Source: Bdellovibrio sp. (GTDB lineage Bacteria > Bdellovibrionota > UBA1018). From it: a DNA stretch of 40,732 nucleotides. Position numbers and translations under genes: made by a program. Numbering within the stretch: position 1 is the first letter of the stretch; each line of letters starts with the position of its first letter. Of the stretch, positions 7,829 through 16,110 are shown in pieces. The notes under the pieces were generated by a model that worked only from the letters and a program-made list of their open reading frames with translations, ran no database searches and was not told the origin of the DNA. The stretch is taken from positions 1 to 40,732 of the forward strand of contig JACPOE010000006.1 in NCBI GenBank assembly GCA_016185105.1. The letters are read 5' to 3'.

Positions 7829-8893
7829 ATGGCAAAAGCAAACGGCAAGGCACCGCAAAAGAAGTTTAGGATTCGAACGCTTTCAGCTGATCAGTGGGAT
7901 CGGAGAAAACTGAACCGTCTTCTGGGTAAAATTGAGAAAAAGAAGATTCTCGTCCTTGGAGATATTGGAGTCGATCGTTATACGGTAGGGGCTGTCGAAA
8001 GAATTTCTCCTGAGGCACCTGTTCCTATCGTAAGAGTGCAGCAGGAAAATCTTAAGTTAGGTTTGGCTGCTAACGTGGCTGACAACCTGAGGGTTCTCGG
8101 CGGTGTTCCTCTCCTAGTAGGAATTTTGGGGAAGGATCATGCTGCCGAAGACTTTAAGCGTGTCTTAAAAGCAGCTAAAATTTCTTCATCTCATCTCATT
8201 GAAGATTCCGACAGGTGTACGATTGTAAAAGAACGAATTGTGAGCGATCGGCAACAGTTGCTTCGAGTAGACTATGAAAATTCGGTCGAGATTTCGGAAC
8301 CTATCGAAAAGGCTATCCGTCAGAAAATAGAGAAAATAATGCCGGAAGTGGACGCCGTAATTATAGAAGACTACGCTAAAGGCTTGATCCAAGAGCGGCT
8401 CTGCCAAAATGTGGTTCGTTTAGCGTCCCAGCTGAATAAGATGGTGGCAGTCGATCCCAATAGCAAAACTCCTCTTTCTTTCTATAAGGGAGTTTCAATT
8501 CTGACTCCCAACACCAAAGAGGCCGAGTACCTTTCTGGTATTTCGATTACTAATTCCCAGTCCCTTTGTGCGGCGGGAATGAAAATAGTTCAGGAGACCG
8601 ATTGTCAATTCCTAGTGATCACCCGAGGCCGAGATGGAATGGCCCTGTTTAGAAAGGGAAGAGCTGAGGTCTGTTTGATCCCAACTTATGCAAGGGAAGT
8701 GTATGATGTATCGGGAGCTGGGGATACAGTTATTGCAGTGCTGGTCTTGGCACTAGTTGCTGGCGGAGAACTTGAAGAAGCTGCGATTCTAGGGAACCTA
8801 GCTGCCGGAGTAGAGGTAGGCAAGCGGGGTACTGCCACTGTCTCTCAAGAGGAAATTCGGCAATTTCTTCAAGAAGTTTCCCGTAAAATTTGA
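7829..8893 (+). CDS. D-glycero-beta-D-manno-heptose-7-phosphate kinase (HldE/RfaE domain I)
   Basis: PfkB/ribokinase-family kinase. After a basic 35-residue N-terminus come KKILVLGDIGVDRYTVGAVERISPE.P and the RfaE-typical RIVSDRQQLLRVDYE. The C-terminal PfkB signature VYDVSGAGDTVIAVL holds the catalytic Asp. It phosphorylates heptose-7-phosphate at C1 on the route to ADP-heptose. The nucleotidyltransferase domain (HldE domain II) is absent, so this is the single-domain HldA-like form. It follows the GT9 gene by nine bases and ends in a 25-base antisense overlap with the ORF at 8869-9261. Confidence 0.9.
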   Translation: MAKANGKAPQKKFRIRTLSADQWDRRKLNRLLGKIEKKKILVLGDIGVDRYTVGAVERISPEAPVPIVRVQQENLKLGLAANVADNLRVLGGVPLLVGILGKDHAAEDFKRVLKAAKISSSHLIEDSDRCTIVKERIVSDRQQLLRVDYENSVEISEPIEKAIRQKIEKIMPEVDAVIIEDYAKGLIQERLCQNVVRLASQLNKMVAVDPNSKTPLSFYKGVSILTPNTKEAEYLSGISITNSQSLCAAGMKIVQETDCQFLVITRGRDGMALFRKGRAEVCLIPTYAREVYDVSGAGDTVIAVLVLALVAGGELEEAAILGNLAAGVEVGKRGTATVSQEEIRQFLQEVSRKI

Positions 8894-9261
8894 TCATATA
8901 ATTCAACGACCTTTGAAGAATTCCATAAAACCGGCCAGCTGATGAGATATAGGCCCTTGGAAAGTTGGGGCGTCGCCTGATCCTGCCAGGGAGGGGTTCG
9001 AGGCACCGGGGTACACACAACGGGGCGCCCGTAATTTACGAGAACAGTCGGGTAGCCTGCTGGATCAGACCCGATCCAATGAATGAGCGAATAGTTTCTG
9101 AGTTTGTCCTCGTGGAATTTAAAAAATACTAGGCGTCTGTTTAAGGTGGCTAGGTGAGATTCCAGGTCTTTTAACTTTGAACAAAGCTCTTCTATTTTCT
9201 TGGACTCCGAATTCTGCCAAAGCATCCAATCGAAAAACAATAAAATGTCTAGGTTTCCCAT
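8869..9261 (-). CDS. Hypothetical protein, 130 aa
   Basis: I do not recognise this protein. It fills what would otherwise be a 407-base gap. It starts at ATG 9261 with a GGGA-type Shine-Dalgarno, and its tail overlaps the end of the heptose kinase by 25 bases on the opposite strand. Residues 20-45 look like a short coiled coil rich in Lys/Glu/Leu. The rest is a compact domain with several Trp and Pro residues (CTPVPRTPPWQDQ). No signal peptide. Its start is only 39 bases from the glycosyltransferase start on the plus strand, so any promoter must lie inside that gene. Composition looks protein-like, but homologues would be needed to be sure. Confidence 0.45.
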   Translation of the reverse strand: MGNLDILLFFDWMLWQNSESKKIEELCSKLKDLESHLATLNRRLVFFKFHEDKLRNYSLIHWIGSDPAGYPTVLVNYGRPVVCTPVPRTPPWQDQATPQLSKGLYLISWPVLWNSSKVVELYDQILRETS

Positions 9262-9300
9262 TTGATTCCCAATCCCACTTTCATGATACCATGGGAAAAG

Positions 9301-10404
9301 ATGCGTGTTTTATTTTCAACCTATCCGACTGCGTTCCAGAATCCGGGTGGGGGAGAGCAAATCATCGATGCGTTGTATTCCAGGCTGAAAGCTAGAGGCT
9401 GTGAGGTCCTATTTTTTGATCCCTTTACGATGCCACCGTCAAAGATACCGGAATTTGATATCATCCATTACTTTTCCTGTGTTCAGTCTGAGTTTTGGAC
9501 TTATGTAAAAAACGTCGCTCCACAGGTTCCCTTGATTGTAACTCCCACACTGTACGCGCCTCGGGACTGGAAGACCCGGTTTCGATTTTTATTGAGAAAT
9601 CTGAGGTGGGACCTCCTAGGAAAAAGGTCCGTCTTCAGCCATCCTGATCTTTTTCTTCCCTGTACGGATTTTGAAAAACAGACTCTGACGCAGTTCTATA
9701 GGGTGAGTCCGCAACGGTGTGAAGTGGTTCCGAATGGGATTGAAGATTTCTTCTTGAATGACTCTAGTCCAGAGGGACCTAGCTCTTTATTTCGAAAGCA
9801 TTTGCACGAAAAAACAAGGGGACGGTTCGGACAAGGGCCCTTTGTTCTGCACGTAGGAAGATTTCATCCCGTCAAAAACCACTTCCAACTGATTGCAGCT
9901 GCTGAAAAAGCCCGTGTGGCCGTCGTCTTCATTGGTTCAGCAGATAGCGAAAATCTGGCGTATTTTGAAGAGTGTAAAAGGCGGGCCAGGCTTGCCGAAA
10001 CGAACGATTCTAGCGGCGAGACCCGCTTCTTTTTTCAGTCCCAATTGGAACATTCTGATCCCCTTTTAGCTTCTGCCTACAGCTCGTGTGACCTTTTTGT
10101 CCTAATGAGTCGGTTTGAGACTTTCGGGATCAGTGCTTATGAAGCTGGACTCGCAGGTGCTCCGATCGCTTTGACGAAGGCAATGGTGACTCTTGCCGAC
10201 TTTCAGGGTTGGGTCGATCTATTTGACTCAGAAAGTCATGATGAGTTGCGTCAGATTTTACAGAAGTTCAAAGACGCCCGCTGGCCGAAACCCGACCCGG
10301 GCGAAGTGAAACGGCGTAAAGCCTCTATTTTAAATAAGTATAGTTGGGACTTGGTCTCAAATCGGATTCTGGAAATTTACCGATCAAAAGCGTCAAGGGA
10401 TTGA
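9301..10404 (+). CDS. Glycosyltransferase family 4 (GT-B)
   Basis: The N-terminal Rossmann domain begins RVLFSTYPTAFQNPGGGEQIID, where the GGGE turn is typical of GT4 donor/acceptor loops. The C-terminal donor domain shows VLHVGRFHPVKNH and the E-x7-E signature in LMSRFETFGISAYEAGLAGAPIAL. It should transfer a nucleotide-sugar residue to a cell-surface glycan. ATGs at 9262 and 9283 are also in frame, but the conserved start MRVLF is at 9301 with GGGAAAAG before it. It follows the heptose genes, so LPS core or O-antigen assembly is the natural role. The sugar is unknown. It is 33 bases before the PqqD-like gene and might be co-transcribed with it. Confidence 0.85.
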   Translation: MRVLFSTYPTAFQNPGGGEQIIDALYSRLKARGCEVLFFDPFTMPPSKIPEFDIIHYFSCVQSEFWTYVKNVAPQVPLIVTPTLYAPRDWKTRFRFLLRNLRWDLLGKRSVFSHPDLFLPCTDFEKQTLTQFYRVSPQRCEVVPNGIEDFFLNDSSPEGPSSLFRKHLHEKTRGRFGQGPFVLHVGRFHPVKNHFQLIAAAEKARVAVVFIGSADSENLAYFEECKRRARLAETNDSSGETRFFFQSQLEHSDPLLASAYSSCDLFVLMSRFETFGISAYEAGLAGAPIALTKAMVTLADFQGWVDLFDSESHDELRQILQKFKDARWPKPDPGEVKRRKASILNKYSWDLVSNRILEIYRSKASRD

Positions 10405-10437
10405 ATTTTTCCCTTCGAATTCCGATGAGTATAAGCC

Positions 10438-10677
10438 ATGTCCAAAATCAATTATCTAAATATAAGTACGGGTGGAATTGCCTTCGATCCCAAAACAGGG
10501 GAAAGCTTTCAACTTAACGAGTCCGCGGCTCTTATTATCAGTCTCATGCAAAAAGGGATGAGTACTGAAGAAATCGCTAAGCGACTCGCCAAGCAGTTTA
10601 AGCTGACCTACGAACATGCTCTAACTGAAGTGATGGAATTCGAGGTCCAGCTCGAAGTGATCGGGATAGCCGCGTGA
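10438..10677 (+). CDS. PqqD-family small protein (RRE-like winged helix)
   Basis: At 79 residues it is the size of a PqqD fold. The pattern matches PF05402: a short beta part with DPKTGESFQLNESAALIISLM, then GMSTEEIAKRLAKQF and a last helix EVMEFEVQLEVIGI. PqqD-like domains bind leader peptides of ribosomally made natural products and hand them to modifying enzymes. Some stand-alone members have other or unknown roles. Its stop overlaps the GTG of the ATP-grasp gene (GTGA), so the two are translationally coupled. I see no obvious precursor peptide gene next to it. It starts the six-gene operon to 16743. No clear Shine-Dalgarno precedes the ATG. Confidence 0.8.
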   Translation: MSKINYLNISTGGIAFDPKTGESFQLNESAALIISLMQKGMSTEEIAKRLAKQFKLTYEHALTEVMEFEVQLEVIGIAA

Positions 10678-11741
10678 AAAAGAAGGTCTCTGTCGGCATC
10701 TCCGGAATCAATGCCACGGACAATCCAGGTCCCGGAGTGGCGGTGGCAAGGAGCCTGATCGAGGCACGCAAAGACCTTTGCTTGCTTGGTCTCAGTTATG
10801 ATGTCCATGATCCTGGAAACTACATCGAGGATCTCTTCAAGAACACCTTCTTAATGCCCTATCCGACCCACGGGTGGAAGACCCTCCTGGCAGCGATTCA
10901 GAATGTGAAAGCAAAATCAGGCTTGGATGTTCTCATCCCCTGTCTAGATGCAGAGCTGCCTTTGATGATTCGCCACCAGAGCCAGCTCGAAAAGCTAGGG
11001 ATTCAGACCCTCCTACCTAACGAAAAACAATTCGAGCTAAGAAGTAAAGATCGCCTGCCCCTTCTCTCAAAGGAAATCCGATGTCTTCACCCCAAAACCG
11101 CTGTGGTGAATAGCCTAGATGAACTGGTCCACGCGCTCAAGACTGAGATCCCCCTTCCTGCGGTTGTGAAAGGGAAATATTACAAAGCTTACATGGTTCA
11201 CAATTTGGACTCTGCGATCCTCAAAGGTAGCGAAATTGCCGCCGAATGGGGTTTCCCGCTCCTGGTTCAACAGGTCGTATTTGGCCATGAAATTAATACG
11301 ATTGGACTATCCGATGAAAAGGGAAATCTAGTTGGAAGAGTTTCTATAAAAAAACAACTCACAACTCATCTCGGAAAAGTTTGGACGGCAGTTACGATTC
11401 AGGACGACCAGTTAGATGAGCTTTGTCGAAGATTTTGCAAAGCAACTCGTTGGCGAGGTCCATTTGAGCTGGAATGTATTCTTGTGGGGAATCAAACTGG
11501 GTCAAAGAATGGAATCTACCTGATTGAGATCAACCCACGATTTCCAGCCTGGGTCTATTTTGCAACGGCAGTGGGTGTGAACCTTCCAAGCATGCTGGTG
11601 GATTTAATTCAGCGTGGAAAGTGTACAAAAAAATTGGACTATCCATTGGGTAAGTATCTAGTGCGGCAGACTTCTGAGTTTGTGTCGGATTTATCGAATT
11701 TTCACAACCTGCTGTCTACGGGGAATCGAGAGGGTCTATGA
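10674..11741 (+). CDS. ATP-grasp ligase (carboxylate-amine ligase-like)
   Basis: ATP-grasp fold of 355 residues. The preATP-grasp part starts KVSVGISGINATDNPGPGVAVARSL. The nucleotide-binding lysine is in PAVVKGKYYKAY. The grasp glutamate region is LLVQQVVFGHEINTIG. The metal site is YLIEINPRFPAW (E-x-N-P-R). Such enzymes activate a carboxylate as acyl phosphate and join it to an amine or thiol. The GTG start at 10674 overlaps the PqqD-like stop, and the end overlaps the decarboxylase ATG by four bases. Next to a PqqD-like protein and an amino-acid decarboxylase, it may ligate an amino acid or amine, or modify a peptide. The substrate is unknown. It resembles the PylC/CarB-type group more than RimK. 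Confidence 0.85.
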   Translation: MKKKVSVGISGINATDNPGPGVAVARSLIEARKDLCLLGLSYDVHDPGNYIEDLFKNTFLMPYPTHGWKTLLAAIQNVKAKSGLDVLIPCLDAELPLMIRHQSQLEKLGIQTLLPNEKQFELRSKDRLPLLSKEIRCLHPKTAVVNSLDELVHALKTEIPLPAVVKGKYYKAYMVHNLDSAILKGSEIAAEWGFPLLVQQVVFGHEINTIGLSDEKGNLVGRVSIKKQLTTHLGKVWTAVTIQDDQLDELCRRFCKATRWRGPFELECILVGNQTGSKNGIYLIEINPRFPAWVYFATAVGVNLPSMLVDLIQRGKCTKKLDYPLGKYLVRQTSEFVSDLSNFHNLLSTGNREGL

Positions 11742-12775
11742 AGGCATATTCTAAGCCAAATATTGTGAAGGTAGGAAACCCGCTTTATGCGAAACACGGG
11801 GCTACTGGGCAAGTGTATCCCTTTGTTCGCGAAGAAATTGAGGGAATCCCAGTTTCTAAGCTGGTTAAGAAGTTTGGATCTCCGCTCTTTGTGTTTTCCG
11901 AAACAGTGATGAGAGAGAAATACCGACAGACCTTTCAAAGTATTAAAGCTCGATATCCTAATGTCTTGAATACAGGAGTCTACCCAGTTTGGTCGCGCTT
12001 TGGTTTTAACTTGGAAAATGGACAGGCTTGGGCAGCAGTACGACGAATTCTAAAGAGTCGGAAGTTGAGAGTAGGCGGAGTCCACTGTCATATTGGTACT
12101 TTTATCCTGGATCCTACTGCATATTCGAAAGCCGCCCGGAAGCTCAGTGAATTCATCAAAAATATAGAAAATATTTCGGGCGAGAAGATTCAGTTCCTCG
12201 ATCTAGGTGGGGGCTTTGCCAGCCTGAGTCACCTGAAAGGGATCTACCAGCCACCCGAAGTCGCCGTACCGAGTGTAGAGGACTATGCGGAAGCTATCGG
12301 CAAAGAACTCAGCTGGCTGGCCTCAAGGCGTCCTGCTCCAACTCTTTTTATGGAGCTGGGTCGGCATCTCGTCGACGAAGCAGGTTTTCTAATTACCCAA
12401 GTGGTGGGAGATAAACTCTTGCCCGACGGTCGGCGATCTTACGTGATCGATGCTGGAGTGAATCTTTTATACACTTCAACTTGGTATAAATTTAGGGTTG
12501 ATCTAGATCACGAAGTTAAGGGGCTGATGACTCCAAGCGTATTGAATGGACCGCTGTGTATGAATATTGACACTGTGGACGAGGCGATTTTATTACCCCG
12601 GTTAAAACGGCATCAAAACCTAATTCTTTCTCCAGTGGGAGCCTACAATGTCACTCAGTGGATGCAGTTTATTCAATATCGGCCGGCAATCGTCCTCATT
12701 ACCGAAAAAGGAAAAGTGGAAGTCTTGAGACGTGCGGAGAGACTCGAAGACTTGAATCAATTGGAAAGTGCATGA
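11738..12775 (+). CDS. DAP/ornithine decarboxylase-like PLP enzyme (fold type III) with internal loss
   Basis: Much of the DAP-decarboxylase (LysA-like) pattern is present: KLVKKFGSPLFVFSE at the N-terminus, WSRFGFNLENG, GVHCHIGTFI (near 114-122), LDLGGGFA (155-161), MELGRHLVDEAG, GPLCMNIDTVD and SPVGAYNVTQW. However, RYPNV (72-76) runs straight into LNTGVYPVWSRFGF. In the family, about 100 residues lie between these, including the barrel strand with the PLP-binding lysine (Y-x-Y-K-x-N type). The reading frame is kept across the join near 11966. As written, the product has 345 residues and should be inactive. It overlaps both neighbours by four bases. The intact ancestor would decarboxylate an amino acid, or act as a related racemase or decarboxylase. 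Confidence 0.8.
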   Translation: MKAYSKPNIVKVGNPLYAKHGATGQVYPFVREEIEGIPVSKLVKKFGSPLFVFSETVMREKYRQTFQSIKARYPNVLNTGVYPVWSRFGFNLENGQAWAAVRRILKSRKLRVGGVHCHIGTFILDPTAYSKAARKLSEFIKNIENISGEKIQFLDLGGGFASLSHLKGIYQPPEVAVPSVEDYAEAIGKELSWLASRRPAPTLFMELGRHLVDEAGFLITQVVGDKLLPDGRRSYVIDAGVNLLYTSTWYKFRVDLDHEVKGLMTPSVLNGPLCMNIDTVDEAILLPRLKRHQNLILSPVGAYNVTQWMQFIQYRPAIVLITEKGKVEVLRRAERLEDLNQLESA

Positions 12776-14913
12776 CGAAAGTCCGAAGTTTTACAGTGAT
12801 GCTGGGAGAGTTTTTTGCTGCGTTTCACTCCATTGTTTTGCTCGGATACCTTCCAGTTGGATTTTTAATTGCGCTTTTGACTTGGACGCATCCCAATATT
12901 GCCGTCCTAGGTCTAATTGGTCTGGGTACGGCTTGGGTAGTTCTTAAGATTTTTCGCTTTGGTCCCCATTTTCAATTAAGGGGAGCAGTCCTTTATAACG
13001 CCCTCCTGGTGGGGTTATACACCGGGTTTCTATTTTCATTGAATTGGGGTGCCGCAGGATTGGCGGTTTTGGCGGCATCTCTCTCGGTAGTTTTGACATT
13101 TTTTTTGCAAAGTTTATTTTTTCCTCTTGGGCTTCCAGTACTCTCTTTCCCCTTTACGATCGTGGGAGCATTCTTGGCGCTCTCGGCACCGAAATTTACA
13201 AATCTGATTGATGCTTCGTACTATTTCAAAGAAGGCGGATCCGAGTTTGCCTCTTACGTACCGGTCTTGGTGAGTGAGGGTCTGCGTTCGATGGGGGCGC
13301 TTTTCTGTATTCCTGACTGGAGCGTAGGACTAGGGATTCTCGCGGTGATATTCATTTTTTCCCCGTTGACGGCGCTATTCTTAAGTTCAGGTTTAGCCGT
13401 TGGCATTTCTTGTGAACATTTCCTAGCTTTCAGCGCAGTTCAAGTTCCTATGGATCACCACTTCTTCAACTATGCCCTTATTTTTGCATCGTTGGCCGGC
13501 GTGTTTTTGATTCCCTCGCTCTACTCAATTGCAGTTGCCGCTGTTGCCACACTGATTGGGGTCCTAGTGACGACTGCTAGTGCTACTTTTTGGGGAATGT
13601 TTGCCATTCCAGTTTTAGCTCTCCCTTTCAACCTTACGTTGTACTTCGTTCTTAGGACACTCAAGACAGCTCAGGTTTGGCAGCTGAGTGTACCCGGTGG
13701 AGCAAGTCCAGAAGCAGCCTTGGATCGGGCGCGTTTGTTATGGTTGAGACACCGAACGGGGGAACTGGGGGTATTTTGTCCCTTTGAAGGCGAGTGGGTG
13801 GTTCAACAGGGATTTAATGGGGCATGGACTCATCAGGGGAATTGGCGGCACGCCTTGGATTTTGTGAAGCAGGATGTTTCCGGCAAGACCTACAAGAACC
13901 AGGGATTAGATTTGGAAGACTACTACGCGTTCGGACAGCCGGTGTTTTCACCGGTAGAAGGATACGTCGTCTCTGCTTATAGTCAAGGGTCCGACAATCC
14001 GATTGGAAAAGTTGAAAATCAACGCAACTGGGGAAATTACGTCACTCTTAGAACGCTCTCTGGAACCTTTGTTACAGTGGCTCACTTAAAAAAGGATTCG
14101 GTTCTAGTTGGAGTGGGGGAATATGTTCCCGCCGGAAAAAAGATAGGTGCTTGTGGCAATAGCGGCTATTCACAGGAGCCTCATATTCACCTTCAGGCCC
14201 AATTCGGTCTAGAATTGGGTGCTTTTACTCATCCATTTCACCTTCTTAATTTTTGTTCTCGCAGAACTGTTCATGTCAATTCTGTAGCCGGTTTTTTTCA
14301 CCATTTGCCCGGAAAAGGGGATTGGGTGAGTCCGATGAGTTTCAATCTGGCCTTGGATCGTTTGCTAACTTTTAAGGTGGGAGAGACTCAAATTTGGAGT
14401 CGAAACGGGAATGCGAAGTCGGAGACTATTCGTTTCGAACACCTGCTAGACTCTGTCACTGGCATTCCCTATTGGACAGATGGAAAAGCAAAGTTGTTTT
14501 ACTCCCGGTTTGGAGCGCAATTCTATTTCCATGGCCACGAAGGGTCGACTCGCTCGCCATTGAACGATCTTTTTCTAGCGGCACCGAGAATTCCAATCGG
14601 ATTCGGAAAGAAAATTCGTTTTAAAGAACACCTTCCATTGCAGCTGACCCACGGAGTCCTGAGAAGATTTTTTCTGGTTGGCAGACAGCTGCTTACCTCT
14701 AAGCTTTTTGGGCCGCAAGCAGTCTATCGAGTGAGTGAGTCAGGGCTGCAGGTTAAGGGGTGTATTTTATTTGGAGACGGCACGAAGGTGCGAACTCATT
14801 TTGAAATCGATCCAGTTGGCGGTGCAATGCGCTTTCGGGTGGGTCGGCGAATCTATGTGAGAGTGGACCGCCTTCAGGAGACGAGAGGGGGGGCGAACCT
14901 TCGTGCGGCCTGA
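12772..14913 (+). CDS. Urea-transporter-like membrane domain fused to M23 metallopeptidase domain
   Basis: The N-terminal ~300 residues hold about ten hydrophobic segments. Their glycine-rich repeats (FRLRGAVLYNALLVGLYTGFLF type, FPFTIVGAFLALSAPKF) resemble the UT urea-transporter family. From about residue 340 comes an M23 (LytM) domain: the Zn motif H-x3-D in WRHALDF (near 360), AHLKKDS, and HIHLQ (near 470), all intact. M23 domains cut peptide cross-bridges in peptidoglycan. About 240 further residues follow, of unknown function and beta-rich. The start is the ATG overlapping the decarboxylase stop (ATGA); a longer frame from 12658 only overlaps the upstream gene. The domain pair suggests a channel coupled to a wall-facing hydrolase or sensor. 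Transport substrate is inferred, not shown. Confidence 0.82.
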   Translation: MTKVRSFTVMLGEFFAAFHSIVLLGYLPVGFLIALLTWTHPNIAVLGLIGLGTAWVVLKIFRFGPHFQLRGAVLYNALLVGLYTGFLFSLNWGAAGLAVLAASLSVVLTFFLQSLFFPLGLPVLSFPFTIVGAFLALSAPKFTNLIDASYYFKEGGSEFASYVPVLVSEGLRSMGALFCIPDWSVGLGILAVIFIFSPLTALFLSSGLAVGISCEHFLAFSAVQVPMDHHFFNYALIFASLAGVFLIPSLYSIAVAAVATLIGVLVTTASATFWGMFAIPVLALPFNLTLYFVLRTLKTAQVWQLSVPGGASPEAALDRARLLWLRHRTGELGVFCPFEGEWVVQQGFNGAWTHQGNWRHALDFVKQDVSGKTYKNQGLDLEDYYAFGQPVFSPVEGYVVSAYSQGSDNPIGKVENQRNWGNYVTLRTLSGTFVTVAHLKKDSVLVGVGEYVPAGKKIGACGNSGYSQEPHIHLQAQFGLELGAFTHPFHLLNFCSRRTVHVNSVAGFFHHLPGKGDWVSPMSFNLALDRLLTFKVGETQIWSRNGNAKSETIRFEHLLDSVTGIPYWTDGKAKLFYSRFGAQFYFHGHEGSTRSPLNDLFLAAPRIPIGFGKKIRFKEHLPLQLTHGVLRRFFLVGRQLLTSKLFGPQAVYRVSESGLQVKGCILFGDGTKVRTHFEIDPVGGAMRFRVGRRIYVRVDRLQETRGGANLRAA

Positions 14914-16099
14914 TAGAGTTCTTCGCAGTTGGTTTGGTTTCCTTGCTACACTGGCCTACTTTGGAGCAGTGGGGTTCTCTACTCTCGCGACAGTAAGCGC
15001 CTTCGGAGCACTACCGGAGGCCCAGTACCATTTTTTAATCGGGTATCATGCGTATCTTGAAAACAATTATGGAGAGTGTGCTGAAGAAAATTACAGGGTG
15101 GTTCTTCTAGAGTCCGGTCCTGTGGATCGAGCCAAGGTTTATTTAGCTTTTTGCCAGTTTCAGCTTGGAATGAAGCAGGCGGCGGCATTCAATATCAAAG
15201 ACGTAGAAGCCTATGAAGTGGCGCCGCAGGAAAAAGAAATGCTGGTCGTTCTGAAAAAAAAATTGGCCAAAGAGATTGAAGCGCAAGATCGAGTTTTCTA
15301 CACGATTTATCCATACGGCGGCGGAATGCTGTTTAGTCCAGGCTATTCCAAAGTCACAGGGGACTTTTTTGGATTATATGCCGATGTCGCTATTCACTCT
15401 TGGAAGTTTTCGGCGGGATTTGAGAATCTCTCGTTCATATTAGCGCCTCCGGCGACCAACTATAACCAAGGCCAGCTTCTTTTGGGCCTGCAAAAGGGCT
15501 TTTTAGAGTCAGAGTATCACGCTCGGGGCATTTATATTTTTTCCCCTAGCCTGGAAAATTCGGGGATTCTTACCCTCGGGTTGGGTATGTCTCAGTTTTT
15601 GGACATTGATCGAGAGACTCGGTTCTTAGCGGATTTCTACTACTCTGCTTATCCAAACTCAGTTCTAGTGAATCTTATGGCGCTGCAATTAAATGTAGCG
15701 CTGGAGCGGGTTCTTACAAAAAGCGAGGATTTCGAGGTCTGGTTCAAACTTGGATCCGAGACCATCTATAGCCAATCTGCATTGACCCGGGACGTGGTTT
15801 CCGGGTTTGTTCGGCAACCCCTTTACGAAAGAGGTTTTGCCGAGCTGAACTTCAAATCGGGCGATGCGACTTGGGGAGGTTCGATCGGCTACGGGAGCGA
15901 GGCTTTTGGTGTTCGTAACGACGGAGCAATTATTTATTCCGCCTACGAGAACCATCAGTTTAGTGCAACGGCCTATGCAGCTTATTCAGTTACCGACTAT
16001 CTTAGTCTAAGGGCGAACTATGCCCACGAACAACTCTTGGTCGGAACTAGTACATTTACGATGGATACTTTTTCTGGGATGATTACGTTTGGACTATAA
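14903..16099 (+). CDS. Exported TPR plus outer-membrane beta-barrel protein
   Basis: The GTG start at 14903 follows a G-rich stretch and overlaps the previous gene by 11 bases. A hydrophobic signal segment (residues 10-35) is followed by about 100 residues of TPR-like helices (AQYHFLIGYHAYLENNYGECAEENYRVVL). The remaining ~260 residues alternate polar and aromatic residues in antiparallel-strand fashion and end in phenylalanine-containing MITFGL, as barrels often do. It resembles YaiO-type periplasmic/outer-membrane proteins in layout, but I cannot confirm the family. Its place in the operon suggests an outer-membrane partner or exporter for the PqqD/ATP-grasp/decarboxylase product. Confidence 0.75.
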   Translation: MRPDRVLRSWFGFLATLAYFGAVGFSTLATVSAFGALPEAQYHFLIGYHAYLENNYGECAEENYRVVLLESGPVDRAKVYLAFCQFQLGMKQAAAFNIKDVEAYEVAPQEKEMLVVLKKKLAKEIEAQDRVFYTIYPYGGGMLFSPGYSKVTGDFFGLYADVAIHSWKFSAGFENLSFILAPPATNYNQGQLLLGLQKGFLESEYHARGIYIFSPSLENSGILTLGLGMSQFLDIDRETRFLADFYYSAYPNSVLVNLMALQLNVALERVLTKSEDFEVWFKLGSETIYSQSALTRDVVSGFVRQPLYERGFAELNFKSGDATWGGSIGYGSEAFGVRNDGAIIYSAYENHQFSATAYAAYSVTDYLSLRANYAHEQLLVGTSTFTMDTFSGMITFGL

Positions 16100-16110
16100 A
16101 AGGGGGAACC

